The notes under the pieces were generated by a model. It saw only the letters and a program-made list of their open reading frames with translations. It was not told where the DNA came from and searched no databases. Positions 26,043 through 33,749 of a stretch of 64,000 nt of DNA are shown piece after piece. This stretch comes from Bacillus sp. F19 (GTDB lineage: Bacteria > Bacillota > Bacilli > Bacillales > Bacillaceae). The position numbers and the translations under genes are program-made. Numbering within the stretch: position 1 is the stretch's first letter; every line of letters starts with the position of its first letter. Where the stretch lies: the NCBI GenBank assembly GCA_023823795.1, contig CP085710.1:3002001-3066000 (forward strand), given 5' to 3'.

Positions 26043-26670
26043 GTGATTCCGCCTTCTTTCTCTCAATAATTTCACGTAATGCTTCAGCAGCTTTTTCAGG
26101 CTGTGGGGCTTTTGTGATTGCTGATCCAATAATGACGATCTCAGGAAGCGGTCCTGCTATATTTTGAATAGATTCTCCTGTTATACCTCCTGCAATAGCC
26201 CACTGCAAAGACGAATCAAAAGTAGCTGAAGCTGAGTTATTCAATCCTGACTTCTCCTGGACATCTTTACTGACATGATCACAAAAAATAGCCTCGGTAT
26301 AAGGAAAAAGAGCTGTTTTTTGTTCTTCTGTTGTGTTTAATAAATCAATCATTGTTTTTTTCTGATGCTTTGCAGCTGCTTCGAGGCACGTTTCAATTGT
26401 CTGAAGTGGGCTTACTCCCATGACAGTTGCCATGTCAGCACCAGCTTCAAAGCATAACTGAAATTCATATATAGCATTATCAATGGTTTTCATATCTGCC
26501 AATATAAGTTTATCTGGAAAGGCTTCTTTCAATCTGGAGATGCTGACGATTCCGTATTCCTTAATCAGAGAAGTTCCTACTTCAAAGATGTCTATAAATT
26601 TTTCAGCCTGACCGGCTATCTTAATGGCTTCATCAATCGATAAACGGTCCAATGCCAGTTGAATTTTCAT
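26029..26670 (-). CDS. hxlA: 3-hexulose-6-phosphate synthase-like aldolase/decarboxylase
   Basis: 213 residues, a TIM barrel of the OMP-decarboxylase suprafamily. The conserved DxKxxD motif is D59, K61, D64 in 'LADMKTIDNA'. HPS condenses formaldehyde with ribulose-5-phosphate; the close relative 3-keto-L-gulonate-6-phosphate decarboxylase shares the same motif, so the sequence alone does not separate them. The adjacent hxlB-type isomerase favours HPS. AGGAGGAG precedes the ATG, and a LacI-type operator palindrome lies immediately upstream of it. In this operon it may serve sugar acid breakdown or formaldehyde assimilation. Confidence 0.82.
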   Translation of the reverse strand: MKIQLALDRLSIDEAIKIAGQAEKFIDIFEVGTSLIKEYGIVSISRLKEAFPDKLILADMKTIDNAIYEFQLCFEAGADMATVMGVSPLQTIETCLEAAAKHQKKTMIDLLNTTEEQKTALFPYTEAIFCDHVSKDVQEKSGLNNSASATFDSSLQWAIAGGITGESIQNIAGPLPEIVIIGSAITKAPQPEKAAEALREIIERKKAESHGPA

Positions 26671-26681
26671 TCCATCTCCTC

Positions 26682-26695
26682 CTAAACCGGTTTAG
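26682..26695. promoter_or_regulatory. LacI-type operator before hxlA
   Basis: CTAAACCGGTTTAG is a perfect 14-bp palindrome with the central CG typical of LacI-family operators, directly abutting the AGGAGG of hxlA and 27 bp after kdgR's end. It matches the tandem operators at the operon start (31527-31551), so it is most likely bound by the same KdgR. Confidence 0.7.
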
Positions 26696-26704
26696 TAACG
26701 GCTT

Positions 26705-26736
26705 GAAAAAAAGAGAATCGCTTACGATGATTCTCT
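26705..26736 (-). terminator. Terminator between kdgR and hxlA
   Basis: AGAGAATC / GATTCTCT arms (26712-26719, 26729-26736) are followed on the minus strand by TTTTTTTCAAGC. The kdgR stop codon lies in the loop. It should reduce, not abolish, read-through into hxlAB. Confidence 0.75.
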
Positions 26737-27714
26737 AATTATGAGTTCACAAGGGAAAACATGCTCGTGAACCTCGTTCCATTCCTTGTTAATTTGCTTG
26801 AGCAGGATTTCAGCTGCTTTTTGTCCCATTTCATAGCCTGGCTGGGCTATCGTGGTCACTTGTGTTTCTGCTAAATGAGCAAGCGGGATATTATCAAACA
26901 CAATTAACGCTGCATCTTTCCCGATTTTCATCTGCTTGTCTTTAAAAAATTCAAGGATCTCAATAAAAACTAAATCGTTTCCGGCAAAAAGGGCTGTTGG
27001 CGGCTCTTTTAGAGCAAAGAGCTTTTCCAATTCATGTTTCATCTGCTCCCGATCAGCATGTATCATATACTCATTAAAGAGCGGAATACCCTCATCACTC
27101 AGCGCCTGCTTGTAACCTTTCAGCCTGTCAATCCTTGGACTGATTATCAGCGGCTGCGTAGCGATTGCTATTTTAGTATGGCCGCGGGAAAGTAAATGCC
27201 TAATGGATTCTTCCGTTGCATCACGGTTCGCTGCCACTACATAATTGGCTTTTAATCCTTCAATTTTACGGTCCATAAAAACGACGGGATATTCTTCATC
27301 TAACAGCTTCTGATACAGGTCCAGGTTTTGCCCTGTCGGAAAAATAATCAGTCCGTCTACTTGCTTCGCATGAAGAACTTCAATATATTTGCGCTCTTTT
27401 TCAGGGTTGTCATCGGCATTGCATAGTATGGCGTGAATATCATGCTTATGACAATAGTCCTCAATCGAGCGGCTGACCTCTGTTGAGAGCCTGTGCATGA
27501 TGTTTCCGACGATAATGCCGATCATCGATGTTCGTTTCTGCTTTAAGCTTCTTGCCAGGTAGTTGGGCTGATAACCTAGGAATTTGATCGCTTCATCAAT
27601 TTTCTTCTTGGTATCTTCACCCATATATTCATAGCGTTTATTAATAAATTGAGAGACCGTGCTTTTAGAAACTCCGGCTTCTTTGGCTACATCAGCCATC
27701 GTCACTCTTGCCAT
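26722..27714 (-). CDS. kdgR: LacI-family repressor, KdgR-like
   Basis: About 330 residues from the ATG at 27712-27714. The N-terminal helix-turn-helix 'TMADVAKEAGVSKSTVSQFIN' (two halves) with the LacI hinge is followed by a periplasmic-binding-protein-like effector domain ('GIIVGNIMHRLSTEV', 'ALFAGNDLVF'). An in-frame ATG at 27750 has no SD; the chosen one has GAAAGAG. Position among kdgA, kdgK and a sugar-acid transporter supports control of 2-keto-3-deoxygluconate use, as in B. subtilis kdgR. Predicted operators are 26682-26695 and 31527-31551. Confidence 0.85.
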   Translation of the reverse strand: MARVTMADVAKEAGVSKSTVSQFINKRYEYMGEDTKKKIDEAIKFLGYQPNYLARSLKQKRTSMIGIIVGNIMHRLSTEVSRSIEDYCHKHDIHAILCNADDNPEKERKYIEVLHAKQVDGLIIFPTGQNLDLYQKLLDEEYPVVFMDRKIEGLKANYVVAANRDATEESIRHLLSRGHTKIAIATQPLIISPRIDRLKGYKQALSDEGIPLFNEYMIHADREQMKHELEKLFALKEPPTALFAGNDLVFIEILEFFKDKQMKIGKDAALIVFDNIPLAHLAETQVTTIAQPGYEMGQKAAEILLKQINKEWNEVHEHVFPCELIIRESS

Positions 27715-27797
27715 CTTATCAACTCTTTCCAATCTGTCCGTACCAATCATTTTATCGGATAAACAGACATTTATCCAGCTCTCCTCTTCATTAACTA

Positions 27798-27825
27798 AAA
27801 ACGCAGCCGCTCAAAATCGAGCGGC
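27798..27825 (-). terminator. Hairpin overlapping kdgA stop
   Basis: GCCGCTC (27806-27812) and GAGCGGC (27819-27825) form a GC-rich stem followed on the minus strand by TGCGTTTTTAG. The kdgA stop codon is in the stem. It is a likely partial terminator separating the catabolic genes from kdgR. Confidence 0.6.
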
Positions 27826-28470
27826 CATTTGGATTTCTTCTCTTGCCTTCTTTACTTCATTGATAAAATCAGCAGCTTTTTCTTTTATATTAAGAAGAGC
27901 TTCTTCCGTTAATGGTTTTTTCGTATTCACAAGGGTACTTCCTACCCCAACCGCAACAGCGCCTGCTTTCATATAATCAGCTGTATTATTAAGATCAACC
28001 CCGCCTGTCGGCATCAGCGGGATATGCGGCAGCGGGCCTGCAATATTTTTTAAATACGAAGGTCCAAAAGCATCAGCAGGGAAAACTTTAATTAAATCTG
28101 CTCCATATTCATAGGCAGTAAGAATTTCCGTCGGTGTAAATGCCCCTGGTACACTAATGACGCCATAGCGTTTAGCCATAGTAATTGTTTCTTTACGCAC
28201 AGTTGGTGAAAAAATAAATTTTGCTCCTGAAAGTATGGCCATTCGTGCAGTTTCCGGATCGAGGACGGTCCCTGCTCCAACAAGCACTTCGTCTCCAAAA
28301 TATGCCGCTGCAGCCTCAATAACAGACGCTGCTCTTGGGGTTTCCATTGTAATTTCAAGGGCAGTGACACCCCCGCCTTTTAAAGCATTGCCAATCGAAA
28401 TAATGGATTCAGGCGTTGCTCCTCTTATGACAGCTATAACCCCGCGGTTTCTGATTTCAGTTACTCCCAT
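27811..28470 (-). CDS. kdgA: 2-keto-3-deoxy-6-phosphogluconate aldolase
   Basis: 219 residues from the ATG at 28468-28470 (GGGGAG upstream; a GTG three codons earlier abuts the SD). KDPG/KHG aldolase motifs: 'VIAVIRG', the catalytic Glu in 'ALEITMETP', 'GAGTVLDPE', and the Schiff-base Lys in 'DLIKVFPADAFGP', then 'MPTGGVD'. It splits KDPG into pyruvate and glyceraldehyde-3-phosphate. It follows the MFS gene by 20 bp. Confidence 0.92.
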   Translation of the reverse strand: MGVTEIRNRGVIAVIRGATPESIISIGNALKGGGVTALEITMETPRAASVIEAAAAYFGDEVLVGAGTVLDPETARMAILSGAKFIFSPTVRKETITMAKRYGVISVPGAFTPTEILTAYEYGADLIKVFPADAFGPSYLKNIAGPLPHIPLMPTGGVDLNNTADYMKAGAVAVGVGSTLVNTKKPLTEEALLNIKEKAADFINEVKKAREEIQMAARF

Positions 28471-28490
28471 TTTCTTCACTCCCCAGTCTA

Positions 28491-29777
28491 TTATGAAATA
28501 TTCGTATTAATGTTGGACTGTTTTATATGCTTAACTTTTGCCTGTTTCGTTGCAATAATTGTTAAAATGGCGGACAGCAGCAAGGACCCGGCCATAAAGA
28601 TGTAAGAAGCCGCGAAACCGCCGGTAGAACCGTTCAAATATCCAACGACATAAGATCCGACAAATGATCCGAGCGCACCCATTGAATTGATTAAGGCCAT
28701 CGCACCGCCAGCCACATTTCGCGGAAGAATCTCTGGAATTATCGCGAAAAACGGTCCATACGGAGCGTACATTGCGCCTCCAGCTATAATAAGCAAGACG
28801 AAGCTGATCCAGAAGTGATCCGGTCCAATCAAGTACGATGCATAAAAGGCTATTGCACCGATAAACAGGAACGGCCAGACAAATTCTTTCCGTTTTTGCA
28901 GCTTATCTGAAAAATGCGATGCTGTAAGCATAAGGATAACGGCCAGAACATAAGGGACTGCTGATAGCCAACCCGTTTGAACAATGCTCATATTCGGGGC
29001 TGCTTTTATTATAGAAGGAAGCCACATGACGAATCCGTAAAGTCCAACACTCCATAGAGCGTATTGAGCAGCCAGTAAAATAACAACTTTCGATTTAAAC
29101 GCTTCTCGGTAGTTTTTAACGGGTTTGATCCCTTCCTGTTCTTTTTCAAGGGCAGCCTGAAGGTCAGCTTTTTCTTTTGCGTTCAGCCATTTAGCATTTT
29201 TAGGATGATCAAACACAAGCTTCCACCATAAAAAGGCCCAAATAACCGCTGGAAGTCCCTCAATAATAAACATCCATCTCCAGCCATACGCTTCCAATAA
29301 ATAACCTGAAACGATCGACATCCATAAAACAGTTACCGGATTTCCAAGGATAAGGAATGTATTGGCACGTGAACGCTCTGCTTTAGTGAACCAGTGACTT
29401 AAAAAGACAAGCATAGCCGGCATTACAGCACTTTCTACAACTCCAAGCATAAATCTGATGATAAATAAGAAATTAACATTTGAAACCATTCCTGTTGCGG
29501 TTGCAAGTGCCCCCCAAGCAATTAACGACCAGAAAATCAGGACTTTGGCACTTTTCTTTTCGGCATAATGAGCTCCGGGAACTTGGAAAAAGAAATAGCC
29601 TAAAAAGAAAAGAGATCCAAGCAATGAGGAGATGGCAGGAGTAATCTGGAGATCCTGCGCCATTCCGCCTGCAGCGCCGAACGCATAGTTCGCGCGGTCT
29701 AAGTAGGCAAGGCTGTATGTGATAAAAACAACTGGTATTAACCGGATCCATCTTTGTCTTGCCAATGTTTGCTTCAT
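28491..29777 (-). CDS. MFS transporter, anion:cation symporter (ACS) type
   Basis: 428 residues with 12 membrane helices and the ACS-family pattern: 'YLDRANYAFGAAGGMAQDL' after helix 1, 'FRIRFMLGVVESAVMPAML'-like segment around 105-125, 'GWRWMFIIEGLPAV' between helices 5 and 6. Relatives carry hexuronates, glucarate/galactarate or KDG. In this operon it most likely imports the sugar acid that feeds KdgK/KdgA. AAGGAGGG precedes the ATG. The exact substrate is inferred from context. Confidence 0.87.
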   Translation of the reverse strand: MKQTLARQRWIRLIPVVFITYSLAYLDRANYAFGAAGGMAQDLQITPAISSLLGSLFFLGYFFFQVPGAHYAEKKSAKVLIFWSLIAWGALATATGMVSNVNFLFIIRFMLGVVESAVMPAMLVFLSHWFTKAERSRANTFLILGNPVTVLWMSIVSGYLLEAYGWRWMFIIEGLPAVIWAFLWWKLVFDHPKNAKWLNAKEKADLQAALEKEQEGIKPVKNYREAFKSKVVILLAAQYALWSVGLYGFVMWLPSIIKAAPNMSIVQTGWLSAVPYVLAVILMLTASHFSDKLQKRKEFVWPFLFIGAIAFYASYLIGPDHFWISFVLLIIAGGAMYAPYGPFFAIIPEILPRNVAGGAMALINSMGALGSFVGSYVVGYLNGSTGGFAASYIFMAGSLLLSAILTIIATKQAKVKHIKQSNINTNIS

Positions 29778-29789
29778 CGTCAGCCCTCC

Positions 29790-30737
29790 TTAATTAGGTA
29801 AATTCATATAATCGATTAATGTCTGACGATCAGGGTATCCGTCATTGTCTCCAGGAGATTGAACGGCCAAAGAACCAATGGCATTCCCCCTGAGTACAGC
29901 TTCTTTGAGCGTTAGCTTCTCAATCAGACCGCTGATCAGGCCGACTGCAAATCCATCTCCCGCTCCTACTGTATCAACCACTTTTTCAACTTCAAATGGC
30001 TTCACTGTGCCTTCTTCTGAATGGTTTTTATAAAATGCACCTTGTTCGCTAAGCTTGATCACAACAAGACTGACTCCTTTTTCTAAATAAAAGGACGCTA
30101 TATCATGAGGGCTGCTGTATCCTGTAAGCAGTTCCCCTTCTGAAATGCCGGGAAGGACATAGTCAGCTTTATAAGCAAACTCGTTCACTACTTCAATCAT
30201 TTCCTGCTGCGAGGCCCATAATGTCGGTCTCAGGTTAGGATCAAAACTGACAGTGCGCCCCGCTCCTTTCATATGAGTTAAAGCTTTTTGGGCAAACGAG
30301 CGAGTATGTTTTGAAATAGCTAGAGGAATTCCTGTCATATGAAGATGCCTGGCGCTGCTAAAATAGTCATTCTGAAAATCATCAGCACTCATAAAGCTTG
30401 CAGCTGAGCCTTTGCGGAAATATTGAACCGCAGGATCTCCCTTCAATGCTTTTTCTTTGAGCTGAAATCCCGTTGGATAGCGGTCATCTTTGAAAACATG
30501 ATCAACATTCACATTCTCTTCTGCAAGCCTTTTCATAATAAAAGTTCCAAAGGCATCAGCTCCAACCTTGCTTGCCCAGCCTGATTTCAGCCCGAGTCTT
30601 GCGAGCCCAATCGCAACATTGGTTTCAGCACCAGCGAGCTCCCTTGTAAAGTGCCGGACTTCATCTAACGGTCCTGGATTTTCTGCCATAAACAGTGCCA
30701 TCGCTTCACCAAACGTGACTACATCTAACTTTTGCAT
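29790..30737 (-). CDS. kdgK: 2-keto-3-deoxygluconate kinase (PfkB family)
   Basis: 315 residues. PfkB motifs: N-terminal 'VTFGEAMALFMAE', 'GAETNVAIGLARLG' (~37-50), and the C-terminal 'VDTVGAGDGFAVGLISGL' with the catalytic Asp in GAGD. It phosphorylates KDG to KDPG, the substrate of kdgA two genes on. AAAGGTGAGG precedes the ATG, and its first 13 bp overlap the end of the isomerase gene, implying coupled translation. Confidence 0.9.
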   Translation of the reverse strand: MQKLDVVTFGEAMALFMAENPGPLDEVRHFTRELAGAETNVAIGLARLGLKSGWASKVGADAFGTFIMKRLAEENVNVDHVFKDDRYPTGFQLKEKALKGDPAVQYFRKGSAASFMSADDFQNDYFSSARHLHMTGIPLAISKHTRSFAQKALTHMKGAGRTVSFDPNLRPTLWASQQEMIEVVNEFAYKADYVLPGISEGELLTGYSSPHDIASFYLEKGVSLVVIKLSEQGAFYKNHSEEGTVKPFEVEKVVDTVGAGDGFAVGLISGLIEKLTLKEAVLRGNAIGSLAVQSPGDNDGYPDRQTLIDYMNLPN

Positions 30738-31504
30738 ACAGCCTCACCTTTCCTTTTCGATAGATTGGTATTGACCATTTCTATAAACTCTTTCAGACGG
30801 CTGACAGGATGAATCGGGAATTCCAGTGCTCTAGGAAGATTTTCCGGCAGCTGTTCTGCCACCTTTCGCCAATCAGCAGTTTCACTGTTTGATAGTTCAG
30901 TAGTAACTAATTCCCTGCCGGTTTGAACCACATCCTTTAAATGCAAATAGGATACATAATCTTTCAGCATGTCGAATGCTTCAATCGGTTTTTCATTCGT
31001 ATAAAACCAGTTTCCTGTATCGAATGTCATCTTAACTGGAACGCCTGCAATAGAAGCGCTTTCAAAAAAAGACCTCAAGGTTTCCGCATTCCCCCCATGC
31101 AGCGTCTGATCATTTTCTATCAGCAGTTCCAACGAATCAAACTGATCTAAAAATTGATTCATTTTTTTTAAGTCAGATACGCCTTTTATGTAGTGGCCGA
31201 GTGATACTTTCACCCATCTCGCACCAAGCAGCAGGGCCTCCTCTTTGATTATCTGAATCTTCTCATCATTAAGAGATCCATCCATATTCCAGAGTTCAAC
31301 AGGAGCGGAATAGACAGTAAACAAGGAACCTGCAATCTTTTCCCTCAGCTGTTTCAAGGGTATATCTTGTTCAGAAAATAATTCTCTTCTGATCTCAACG
31401 CCGTAAGCTCCCGATGCTTGAATGATGCTAATATACGAAAGCTGCCCATTCTCTAAAACTTCTTTTCTATCAAAAGCATTAAGCGGAATAATCACATGAT
31501 TCAA
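30725..31504 (-). CDS. Sugar phosphate isomerase/epimerase-like TIM barrel
   Basis: 259 residues, AP-endonuclease-2-like TIM barrel. Likely metal ligands appear in 'GVEIRREL', 'ELLIEND', 'MTFDTGNW', 'YLHLKDV' and 'ALEFPI'. Such enzymes isomerise or epimerise ketoses and keto acids. As first gene of the operon it probably handles the imported compound upstream of KDG. The start is TTG at 31502-31504 with AAGGAG 7 nt upstream. Confidence 0.78.
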   Translation of the reverse strand: MNHVIIPLNAFDRKEVLENGQLSYISIIQASGAYGVEIRRELFSEQDIPLKQLREKIAGSLFTVYSAPVELWNMDGSLNDEKIQIIKEEALLLGARWVKVSLGHYIKGVSDLKKMNQFLDQFDSLELLIENDQTLHGGNAETLRSFFESASIAGVPVKMTFDTGNWFYTNEKPIEAFDMLKDYVSYLHLKDVVQTGRELVTTELSNSETADWRKVAEQLPENLPRALEFPIHPVSRLKEFIEMVNTNLSKRKGEAVCKS

Positions 31505-31526
31505 AGAAATGCTCCTTCCTTATTGA

Positions 31527-31551
31527 TAAATCGGTTTAGTAAATCGGTTTA
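31527..31551. promoter_or_regulatory. Tandem KdgR operators
   Basis: Two copies of TAAATCGGTTTA (31527-31538 and 31540-31551), each a near-palindrome with central CG, are separated by one base. They begin right at the expected transcription start of the operon promoter, so a bound LacI-type protein would block initiation. They match the operator before hxlA. Confidence 0.75.
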
Positions 31552-31556
31552 CTTGA

Positions 31557-31585
31557 ATTATAATGTGGATGAAAGCGTTTTACAA
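31557..31585 (-). promoter_or_regulatory. Sigma-A promoter of the sugar-acid operon
   Basis: On the minus strand, TTGTAA (31580-31585) and a perfect TATAAT (31557-31562) are 17 bp apart. The start site is expected near 31550, inside the tandem operators. Confidence 0.8.
31570..31583 (+). promoter_or_regulatory. CcpA cre-like site
   Basis: TGAAAGCGTTTTAC matches the cre consensus TGWAANCGNTNWCA except for the last two positions. It lies in the spacer and -35 region of the operon promoter, the usual place for carbon catabolite repression. Confidence 0.65.
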
Positions 31586-31593
31586 CCCTTTTC

Positions 31594-31626
31594 AAAAAAA
31601 AAAATGAACCTCCGAAGCGGTCCATT
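31594..31626 (-). terminator. Terminator of ABM gene
   Basis: AATGGACC-GC-TTCG-GA-GGTTCATT on the minus strand (one mismatch, one G-U pair), followed by a run of 12 T residues, about 30 bp after the stop codon of the monooxygenase gene. Confidence 0.75.
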
Positions 31627-31658
31627 CTTTTTTTCTTATTTTGTATCTTATCAGTTAT

Positions 31659-31955
31659 TTATTTTTCTAGCGGTTTTCCATCAAACATTTTCACTTGAAG
31701 CGGAGCTGCCATAAATTGAGGAGCTTTGCTTACAAATTCAGTGAAGTGTACGGTTGTATTATGAGCTTCCACTGCTTCACTATTTTCCCATACTTCCACC
31801 ATTGTGTAGGCACAATCTTGTTCTGTATCTTTTAATAAATCATATGATATATTGCCGCTTTCAGCTCTTGAAGCTTCAATTAAAGTGCGAGCTTCTTGCA
31901 GAAAATCATTTTCTTTCTCAGCTTGTACTTGAAGACCTGCATGTATAATAATCAT
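31659..31955 (-). CDS. Antibiotic biosynthesis monooxygenase (ABM) domain protein
   Basis: 98 residues, a single ABM domain: 'IIIHAGLQVQAEKENDFLQEA' start, 'ESGNISYDLLKD', 'YTMVEVWENSEAVEAH'. Such small dimeric ferredoxin-like proteins (YgiN type) oxidise quinols or aromatic compounds without cofactor, or only bind them. It sits 55 bp after the broken nitroreductase gene, downstream of a MarR regulator, which suggests a quinone or electrophile stress unit. Confidence 0.82.
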   Translation of the reverse strand: MIIIHAGLQVQAEKENDFLQEARTLIEASRAESGNISYDLLKDTEQDCAYTMVEVWENSEAVEAHNTTVHFTEFVSKAPQFMAAPLQVKMFDGKPLEK

Positions 31956-32010
31956 CTTTTTTATTTCCCCATTTCGTTTTTATTTAGTCATTCATACACT
32001 TCTAATAAGA

Positions 32011-32646
32011 TTACTTCCATTCAGTAATGACATCAATTGGCAGGCGTACAGATTTGTAGCCTTCTTCAGCAGCTTTTCCGATTGACAGCAGCATTACAGG
32101 ATAGTAACGGCTCTTATCCAAGTCAAAGGCTTCAGCAATTTTATCTTTTTCAAAACCGCCGATTGGGTTCGTGTCATAACCATGTGCACGAGCGACCAGC
32201 ATCAGCTACATCGATACTAAACCTGCATCAATCAAATTCATTTCTTTCGTTTGTTCAAATGTCATCGCTTCAATGAAACCTTTTATTGCAGGCACTTGCT
32301 GATCTCTTACTTCTGAAGGCATGTGACCTTCTTCCACTGCTTTATTATAAATTTCATCCAGGAATAAATCACTTTGCATATCTGCAAAAACAGCGATTAC
32401 AGCTGAAGAAGTCTCAACTTGTCTTTGATTAAATTTAGCCAGTGGAGCAAGTGTTTCTTTTCCTTCATCCGTGTCAATGACAACAAAACGCCATGGCTGC
32501 AAGTTAACAGATGACGGTGCAAGCGCAGCTTCTGTTAACATTTCTGCCATTTCCTCTTTGCTGATTCTCACGCTTGGATCATAACTGCGAATGGAACGGC
32601 GTCCAGTTACAATTTCCTTAAAATCGTTAGCTAATGTTTTATTCAT
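32011..32646 (-). pseudogene. NAD(P)H nitroreductase interrupted by an amber codon
   Basis: The frame from 32646 to 32011 would encode about 211 residues of a YodC-like FMN nitroreductase: 'TGRRSIRSYDP' (FMN phosphate site), 'APSSVNLQPWRF', 'GLVSM' and then, after the stop, 'LMLVARAHGYDTNPIGGF' and a normal C terminus. A single in-frame TAG at 32206-32208 stands where relatives have Gln (MQLML), so one C-to-T change of CAG explains it. AAAGGAG precedes the ATG. The split product of 146 residues would lack part of the FMN site. Recent inactivation, sequencing error, or suppression are the options. Confidence 0.85.
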
Positions 32647-32690
32647 GGTTCATTCTCCTTTTATGTCACGTCTTGATGAGTATAGTTTTT

Positions 32691-33122
32691 CTACTGAATC
32701 TTCTCTACATTTCCTTGAATACGAGTAAGCATTTTTAAAAGAGAAGAACGTTCTTCTTCTGAAAAGTCCTTTAAAACATTTGAAATAAATCGCTGTTTTT
32801 CTTTTTTATAAGCAATCATTTTCATTCGGCCATCTTCAGTCAGCTTCACAAAAGTAACTCGGTTATCAGCAGGATTTTTCCGGCGTGTAACCATTCCTTT
32901 GTCTTCGAGCTGCTTTAAATGCCTTGTTACAGCCGCATTATCAATGTTTACTTTCTTTTGCAGGTCAGTCTGGCTGATTTCTTCTTCTTCATAAAGCTCA
33001 TTCAAAAGTTCCAGCCTTGATTGGCTGATCCCTGTACACCGCTCAAACCTAGGCATTGTAAGCTTATTTATTTCAAATAATCGATAGACTATTTTTTCAT
33101 TCTCATTACATGAGCTGGACAA
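32691..33122 (-). CDS. MarR-family transcriptional regulator
   Basis: 143 residues from TTG at 33120-33122, which has AGGAGG 9 nt upstream; the longer frame to 33176 has no signal and would run through the operator. A winged helix-turn-helix is visible: 'ISQTDLQKKVNIDNAAVTRHLKQLEDKGMVTRRKN' in parts around 48-85, with the wing 'PADNRVTFVKLTEDG'. Two Cys residues (5 and ~28) could sense electrophiles. It leads the nitroreductase and ABM genes (44-bp gap) and probably represses all of them from the palindrome in its promoter. Confidence 0.88.
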   Translation of the reverse strand: MSSSCNENEKIVYRLFEINKLTMPRFERCTGISQSRLELLNELYEEEEISQTDLQKKVNIDNAAVTRHLKQLEDKGMVTRRKNPADNRVTFVKLTEDGRMKMIAYKKEKQRFISNVLKDFSEEERSSLLKMLTRIQGNVEKIQ

Positions 33123-33145
33123 ATGCACCCTCCTCCTTTTTAAAA

Positions 33146-33180
33146 TTAGTTGACGGGTCAATATTTGACCTATCAACTAA
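33146..33180. promoter_or_regulatory. MarR operator palindrome
   Basis: TTAGTTGACGGGTCAA (33146-33161) and TTGACCTATCAACTAA (33165-33180) form a 16+3+16 inverted repeat with only two mismatched positions. It starts at the -10 box of the marR promoter, as expected for autorepression. Confidence 0.75.
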
Positions 33181-33207
33181 TTTAATGGACTTTCTTTTTA
33201 AAGTCAA
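33179..33207 (-). promoter_or_regulatory. Promoter of marR-nitroreductase-ABM unit
   Basis: Minus-strand TTGACT (33202-33207) and TAAATT (33179-33184) are 17 bp apart. The operator overlaps the -10 and start site. Confidence 0.65.
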
Positions 33208-33521
33208 ATAAATGAATCTAAGAGCTTGCATATTAAATAAAAAGTAGAATAAATCAGCAAGTTAAATCCAATTTTCTTTATAATCTTCTATGTATTTTCG
33301 AATTCTAATTGGCTTTTTCCTGTAAATTTTTTAAAATCCTTTGTCATACTTTTGCTAAACTGAGTTTGGCAGGAAAATGTATCCCTATCACTTACTTCAA
33401 TAAATTTTTTGTCCTCTCCTTTTAGGTCATTTCTTCTTTAAATTCCTTTATTGGTGAATTTATTATTATTTTCATTAAATTTATATTTAAGAGATAAATA
33501 TTTCGTTTATATGGTTTTTGC
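33208..33521. other. Intergenic region
   Basis: AT-rich spacer between the MarR promoter and the next minus-strand terminator. No gene, repeat or clear site was seen. Confidence 0.4.
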
Positions 33522-33547
33522 ATAAAAAAAAGAGGTGAAAATCACCT
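33522..33547 (-). terminator. Terminator, minus strand
   Basis: AGGTGA (33533-33538) pairs with TCACCT (33542-33547); on the minus strand eight T residues follow. It ends the transcript of the peptidoglycan-binding gene or of the short frame before it. Confidence 0.75.
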
Positions 33548-33700
33548 ATTTGTGTGTATCTTTCTTTTTTCTTTATAATCTTTTTCTATTAGCAAATCTA
33601 TGGCATTTCTCATTCCAGACTCCATAATTCTAGACAGGTAACCATATACTATTTTAGGTGGATTAATGTTGTTATTACCTGTGATAATTTCCAAAATCAA
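33542..33700 (-). pseudogene. Short protein-like frame ending in terminator
   Basis: A 52-codon minus-strand frame with coding-like composition ('PPKIVYGYLSRIMESG', 'NAIDLLIEKDYKEKRK') whose TGA lies in the terminator arm. The first possible starts (TTG 33698-33700, internal ATGs at 33627-33635 region) lack a ribosome binding site. Either a remnant of a longer gene or an unrecognised small protein. Confidence 0.35.
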
Positions 33701-33749
33701 GGGTTAGTTAGGTAAACCAGAGTTTCATAAAAGCATCATTAGAGTATGA

